Of a DNA stretch of 9,266 nucleotides, positions 6,504 to 9,266 are shown piece by piece. A program made the translations under genes and the position numbers. Under the pieces are notes generated by a model that was not told the DNA's origin, searched no databases, and saw only the letters and a list, made by a program, of their open reading frames with translations. The number at the start of each line of letters is the position of its first letter. Positions within the stretch are counted from its first letter, which is position 1. Origin of the DNA: Betaproteobacteria bacterium (GTDB lineage Bacteria > Pseudomonadota > Gammaproteobacteria > Burkholderiales > SG8-41); contig JAHZNX010000066.1 of NCBI GenBank assembly GCA_020028375.1, forward strand, positions 1 through 9,266, in the 5' to 3' direction.

Positions 6504-6518
6504 CTCGCCTGCGGCGAG
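6504..6518. repeat. Short inverted repeat in the predicted operon leader
   Basis: CTCGCC (6504-6509) and GGCGAG (6513-6518) are perfect inverted arms around a 3-base loop. The stem would form in the predicted leader RNA, downstream of the proposed promoter. At 6 bp in GC-rich DNA it could be chance. Confidence 0.25.
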
Positions 6519-6556
6519 GGAGCCGCGGCGCTTGTGGAAACGCTCCTCGAGCAAAG

Positions 6557-6583
6557 ATTATTCCCGGCTCTGCGGCCGGTCAA
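6557..6583 (-). promoter_or_regulatory. Predicted sigma70-type promoter for the iorA-like to beta-propeller operon
   Basis: The minus strand has TTGACC (6578-6583, five of six to TTGACA). It is followed after 15 bp by AATAAT (6557-6562, five of six to TATAAT), or after 17 bp by TAATCT (6555-6560). This AT-rich patch stands out in an otherwise GC-rich spacer and sits 146 bp before the first operon start codon. Transcription would begin near 6548 and give a leader of roughly 135 nt. Prediction by eye only. Confidence 0.45.
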
Positions 6584-6620
6584 GCCTCCCGCAGGTTCGC
6601 CCGAATGTCCATCAGATGAA

Positions 6621-7169
6621 CTACTTGCGCGGCGGAATGCGCCAGAGATAGACCGTCGTGCCCGAAACCTCCGCCGTGCGCTCGGGTGCCCAGTCGCCCA
6701 TGGAGAAGGCGTGCGAGACGACGCGGGTGCCGGGCTTCAAGTCGCGCAGCAGCTTCGGGCGCAGCTTGAGATTGAGATCGGTGAGGAGGTAGAGGGTGAC
6801 TACCGTCGCGGCGCTGATGTCGGCCTCGAACAGGTCGCCGCGGATGATTTTCACCCGGTCCGCAACCCCCGCCTTCGCGACGTTCTCCGTCGCCTCGGCT
6901 ACCCGCTCGGGGTCGATATCGATGCCGACCCCGCGCGCGCCGTACTTCTGCGCGGCGGTAATGACGATGCGGCCGTCGCCGCAGCCGAGATCGTAGACCG
7001 TGTCCTTGTTGGTAACCGCCGCCATCCTGAGCATCGTGGCAACGACTTCGTTCGGCGTCGGCACGAAGATCACGTCGGGCCCGCGCAGGGCGGCGCCTCG
7101 CTCCTGGGCTCCGACCAGGCCGGACAGGCTCAGGGCGCCCAGGCCCGCGAGGAATTTTCTTCTCTGCAT
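6621..7169 (-). CDS. Class I SAM-dependent methyltransferase with N-terminal export-like signal
   Basis: A 182-residue Rossmann-fold methyltransferase; substrate unknown. Motif I is VYDLGCGDGRI (58-68), the acidic residue after strand beta2 lies in GIDIDP (82-87), and GDLFEAD (111-117) follows. The C-terminal strands LKPGTRVVSHAF and TTVYLWRIPP complete the fold. The N-terminus MQRRKFLAGLGALSLSGLVGAQ resembles a Tat signal (twin Arg, hydrophobic stretch, small residues before a possible cut near VGAQ). That is odd, because SAM is normally cytoplasmic. I chose the ATG at 7169, which has GGAG nine bases upstream (7179-7182). An in-frame ATG at 7205 would hide the signal behind 12 extra residues and lacks support. 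It stands 69 bp after mtgA and 209 bp before the next gene, so it may be its own unit. The family call is secure; location and substrate are not. Confidence 0.85.
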   Translation of the reverse strand: MQRRKFLAGLGALSLSGLVGAQERGAALRGPDVIFVPTPNEVVATMLRMAAVTNKDTVYDLGCGDGRIVITAAQKYGARGVGIDIDPERVAEATENVAKAGVADRVKIIRGDLFEADISAATVVTLYLLTDLNLKLRPKLLRDLKPGTRVVSHAFSMGDWAPERTAEVSGTTVYLWRIPPRK

Positions 7170-7203
7170 GACAGTATTCTCCAGTCCTGATTGGAAGCGG
7201 GGC

Positions 7204-7209
7204 ATTCTA
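7204..7209 (-). promoter_or_regulatory. Possible weak -10 element before the methyltransferase gene
   Basis: In the 69-bp gap between mtgA and the methyltransferase gene, the minus strand reads TAGAAT, a five-of-six match to TATAAT. The region 17 bp upstream (GTCATT) is a poor -35. A short leader of about 25-30 nt would result. This is suggestive only; the gene may instead be read through from mtgA. Confidence 0.2.
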
Positions 7210-7238
7210 CCCGATGCTGCGTGATAAATGACGAGTGA

Positions 7239-7934
7239 TCAAGGAATGCGCGCGAGGTGCATGTGCGAAAGGATCTCCGTGGTGCGTTGCTGCAGGTAGA
7301 GCGTGTCGCTTCGCGGGTTGTAGCTGCGCGGACTCGGCAGCATGGCGGCGAGCCGCGCGGCCTGCTCCGGCGATAGCGCCGCCGCCGGCAAGCCGTAGTG
7401 GTAGCGCGCGGCGGCCTCCGCGCCGTAGACGCCGTCACCCCACTCCGCCACGTTGAGATAGATCTCGAGGATGCGGCGCTTCGTGAGGAGCGCCTCGAGC
7501 ATCACCGTGATGGCTGCCTCCTGCGCCTTGCGCCACCAAGTGCGGACGGACGGCAGGAAAAGATTTTTCGCGAGCTGCTGGCTGATCGTTGAGGCGCCCA
7601 CCATGATCTCTCCCTCCCTCACGTTCCGTTCATGGGCTCGGCGCATCGCTTCCCAGTCGAAGCCCCAATGGCTCATGAAGTTGGCGTCCTCGGCGGAGAT
7701 CACCGCCTGCTTTAGGTGCGGCGAGATGCGGGCGTAGGGGACCCAGCGCTGCGCCAGCCACGCGCCCGGCTCGTCCACGCGGATGATCGAGAGCCGCGAT
7801 CGCATGAAGGCCGTGCTATCCGGGTTGTGATCCGCCCAGTGCCAGATATGAACGAGAAACCAGAACTGAACGGCGGTGAGCGCGCACAGCGCCATCAGGA
7901 GAATCCGCCACGTCCAGCGCAGAAGTCGCCGCAT
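7239..7934 (-). CDS. mtgA: Monofunctional biosynthetic peptidoglycan transglycosylase
   Basis: Family GT51 glycosyltransferase that polymerises lipid II into glycan strands at the outer face of the inner membrane, without a transpeptidase domain. The protein has 231 residues, normal for MtgA. An N-terminal basic stretch (MRRLLRWTWR) and one hydrophobic segment (about residues 10-31) form the membrane anchor. GT51 motifs follow in order: EDANFMSHWGFDWEA (82-96, catalytic Glu82), GASTISQQLAKNLFL (113-127), RKAQEA with the second conserved Glu139, and KRRILEIYLNVAEWG (152-166), then GAEAAARYHYG (171-181). It lies 6 bp downstream of aroE, in a gene order I associate with Betaproteobacteria. All expected catalytic elements are present and nothing appears truncated. 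Confidence 0.97.
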   Translation of the reverse strand: MRRLLRWTWRILLMALCALTAVQFWFLVHIWHWADHNPDSTAFMRSRLSIIRVDEPGAWLAQRWVPYARISPHLKQAVISAEDANFMSHWGFDWEAMRRAHERNVREGEIMVGASTISQQLAKNLFLPSVRTWWRKAQEAAITVMLEALLTKRRILEIYLNVAEWGDGVYGAEAAARYHYGLPAAALSPEQAARLAAMLPSPRSYNPRSDTLYLQQRTTEILSHMHLARIP

Positions 7935-7940
7935 GGCGGA

Positions 7941-8774
7941 TCACTCTTCCGCCTTCTGCCTGAGCGCCCGTATGACGGGCGCGGTCTCGGGCCGCACACC
8001 GCGCCAGATATCGAACGACTCGGCGGCCTGCTCGACGAGCATGCCAAGGCCGTCGGCAAAGCGTGCCCCCCGCGCCTGCGCAAAATCGAGAAAGGGCGTG
8101 CGTCGGGCGTACACCATGTCGTAGGCGAGGGCGCCGGGAGCAAGAATCTCTTCGGGAAGCGGCGGCATCGCGCCCTCGAGCCCCGCCGACGTGGCGTTGA
8201 TCACGATGTCGTACTGCGTGCCGGCGAGCGCACCGTAGGCGCGCGCCGAGAAACCCTGCAGCGCGCACGATTGAAGTTTCTCGAAGTACCCCACCAGCTC
8301 GACGGCCTTCTCCAGCGTGCGATTCGCGACCACCACCGACTCCGGCTGCTCGCGCAGAAGCGGTTCCATGACGCCGTAGCTCGCGCCGCCCGCCCCCATC
8401 AACAGCACGCGCTTGCCGCGAATCCCGGCGCGCAGATTCTGCGTCAGGTCGCGCACGAGCCCGATGCCGTCCGTGTTGTGGCCCACGATGCTCCCGCCCT
8501 CGAAGGACAGCGTGTTGACCGCGCCGGCGGCAAGGGCGAAACCGCTGCGCACGCCGGCGACGCGCCAGGCCTCGTGCTTGAACGGAAGGGTCACGTTGAG
8601 CCCCTTGCCGCCCGCAGCGCGAAACGCGAGCACCGCGTCGCGAAAGCCCTCGCGCGGCGCGAGTATCCTGCCGTAGGCCAGGTCCTGGCCGGTCGCGCGG
8701 GCGAACTGGGCGTGGATCTGGGGCGAGAGGCTGTGCGCGACGGGGTTGCCGATGACGGCGTACTGATCCGTCAT
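7941..8774 (-). CDS. aroE: Shikimate dehydrogenase (NADP+)
   Basis: Cytoplasmic enzyme that reduces 3-dehydroshikimate to shikimate with NADPH in the chorismate pathway. The protein has 277 residues, the usual size. The substrate-binding half shows IGNPVAHSLSP (residues 8-18), NVTLPFK with the catalytic Lys66, and NTDG with Asp102. The nucleotide-binding half has GAGGAS (127-132), NRTLEK (151-156, the basic NADP phosphate-binding patch), NATSAG (193-198), YDMVY (218-222) and DGLGMLVEQAA (241-251) with the substrate-binding Gln249. One oddity is Tyr133 directly after GAGGAS, where many AroE proteins have Arg (GAGGASRG). The start is 6 bp after the tonB stop, and the TGA stop is 6 bp before mtgA, so translation is probably coupled in a tonB-aroE-mtgA unit. 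The full motif set favours AroE over YdiB or quinate dehydrogenase paralogues. Confidence 0.97.
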   Translation of the reverse strand: MTDQYAVIGNPVAHSLSPQIHAQFARATGQDLAYGRILAPREGFRDAVLAFRAAGGKGLNVTLPFKHEAWRVAGVRSGFALAAGAVNTLSFEGGSIVGHNTDGIGLVRDLTQNLRAGIRGKRVLLMGAGGASYGVMEPLLREQPESVVVANRTLEKAVELVGYFEKLQSCALQGFSARAYGALAGTQYDIVINATSAGLEGAMPPLPEEILAPGALAYDMVYARRTPFLDFAQARGARFADGLGMLVEQAAESFDIWRGVRPETAPVIRALRQKAEE

Positions 8775-8780
8775 GAACTC

Positions 8781-9266
8781 TTATTCGGTGACGAGCTGGT
8801 CGGAGCGGGTGAATATCCAGGTGCGCGTGATGCTGAGGATGTCCGTGTCGCGGGCGATTTCGGCCGGAAACGGCGCGAAGGGCGCGGCAAGCCGGACGAT
8901 GCGCAGCGCCGCCGCGTCGAGTATCCGTTGCCCGGACGGACGGTTGATTTCCACGCCCTCGAGCGAGCCGTCGGACTTGATCGACACCGTCACCACCAGG
9001 GTGCCGTAGATTTTCTGGTCACGGGCGGCCTGCGGGTAGTTGAGCTCGCCCACCCGCTCGATCTTGGCACGCCAGTTCTCGATGTACTGCGCGAATCGAA
9101 ACTCCTGGGTGCGCGCGCCGATGAAGCGCCGGCGCGGCCGCTGCTGGTAGTTCTCCCACTCGCGCGCGATCTGCGCCTCGAGCCGGGCGATTTCCATTCC
9201 ACGCTGGACGATATCGGCTGCGCTCGGCGCAACCTGCGGCTCTTCCTGCGGCTGCTGCGCCTCGAG
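8781..9266 (-). CDS. tonB: TonB-family protein, C-terminal part (5' end outside window)
   Basis: TonB-type proteins carry energy from the inner-membrane ExbBD motor across the periplasm to outer-membrane TonB-dependent receptors. The frame is open to the window edge, so the start codon and N-terminal membrane anchor are not seen; 161 residues are visible. The first visible stretch is rich in Pro, Gln and Glu, like the TonB periplasmic spacer. After a charged, Arg-rich segment comes a typical TonB C-terminal domain, recognisable by YPQAARDQKIYGTLVVTVSI, then a DGSLEGVEI strand, an LDAAALRIVRLAAPFAPFP stretch and a final ITRTWIF strand. It ends in TAA, 6 bp before the aroE start, so the two are probably cotranscribed. 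TonB has many paralogues, so the family is clear but which TonB this is remains uncertain. An internal Met at 9197 is not the likely start, because coding character continues upstream of it. Confidence 0.9.
   Translation of the reverse strand, partial: LEAQQPQEEPQVAPSAADIVQRGMEIARLEAQIAREWENYQQRPRRRFIGARTQEFRFAQYIENWRAKIERVGELNYPQAARDQKIYGTLVVTVSIKSDGSLEGVEINRPSGQRILDAAALRIVRLAAPFAPFPAEIARDTDILSITRTWIFTRSDQLVTE

Noticed and set aside
6491..6551. Direct repeat CTCCTCGAG at 6491-6499 and 6543-6551
   Set aside because: Nine bases, built around a CTCGAG palindrome in GC-rich DNA; too short and isolated to call a regulatory repeat.
1..9266. Mobile elements, CRISPR arrays, tRNA or rRNA genes
   Set aside because: No transposase or integrase motifs, spaced repeats or structural RNA signatures were seen, and base composition looks even across the window.

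Overview
The window is GC-rich (about 60-65% by eye) and gene-dense. Every convincing gene lies on the minus strand, so transcription runs from high to low coordinates. The partial tonB, aroE and mtgA in tandem form a housekeeping arrangement I associate with Betaproteobacteria. Together with a sox-type sulfur-oxidation set and Tat-exported redox enzymes, this suggests a respiratory, possibly sulfur-oxidising or metabolically versatile betaproteobacterium. The assignment rests on gene order and protein style, not on a database search.

Right part (9266 down to about 6621): the C-terminal part of a TonB-family protein (cut by the window edge), shikimate dehydrogenase aroE and the monofunctional peptidoglycan glycosyltransferase mtgA are packed with 6-bp gaps. 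After 69 bp comes a small class I SAM-dependent methyltransferase that, unusually, begins with a Tat/Sec-like signal sequence.

A 209-bp intergenic region (6412-6620) follows. It holds a plausible sigma70-type promoter, two inverted repeats in the predicted leader, and a strong Shine-Dalgarno sequence.

Left part (6411 down to 30): eight genes in one direction with gaps of -4 to 41 bp look like a single operon. They encode an IorA-type [2Fe-2S] subunit, an IorB-type Tat-exported molybdenum hydroxylase subunit, SoxX, SoxY, SoxZ, SoxA, a four-helix cytochrome b561 and a secreted seven-repeat YVTN beta-propeller. The Mo enzyme could oxidise a substrate and pass electrons through [2Fe-2S] clusters to the c- and b-type cytochromes. 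SoxXA could load a sulfur compound onto SoxYZ. Neither soxB nor soxCD is in the window, and SoxY lacks the canonical GGCGG tail, ending instead in ACLDAT. Joining a xanthine-oxidase-family enzyme to SoxXYZA, b561 and a propeller is the most interesting feature here; its substrate cannot be read from the sequence.

I saw no tRNA, rRNA, CRISPR array, transposase or insertion sequence.
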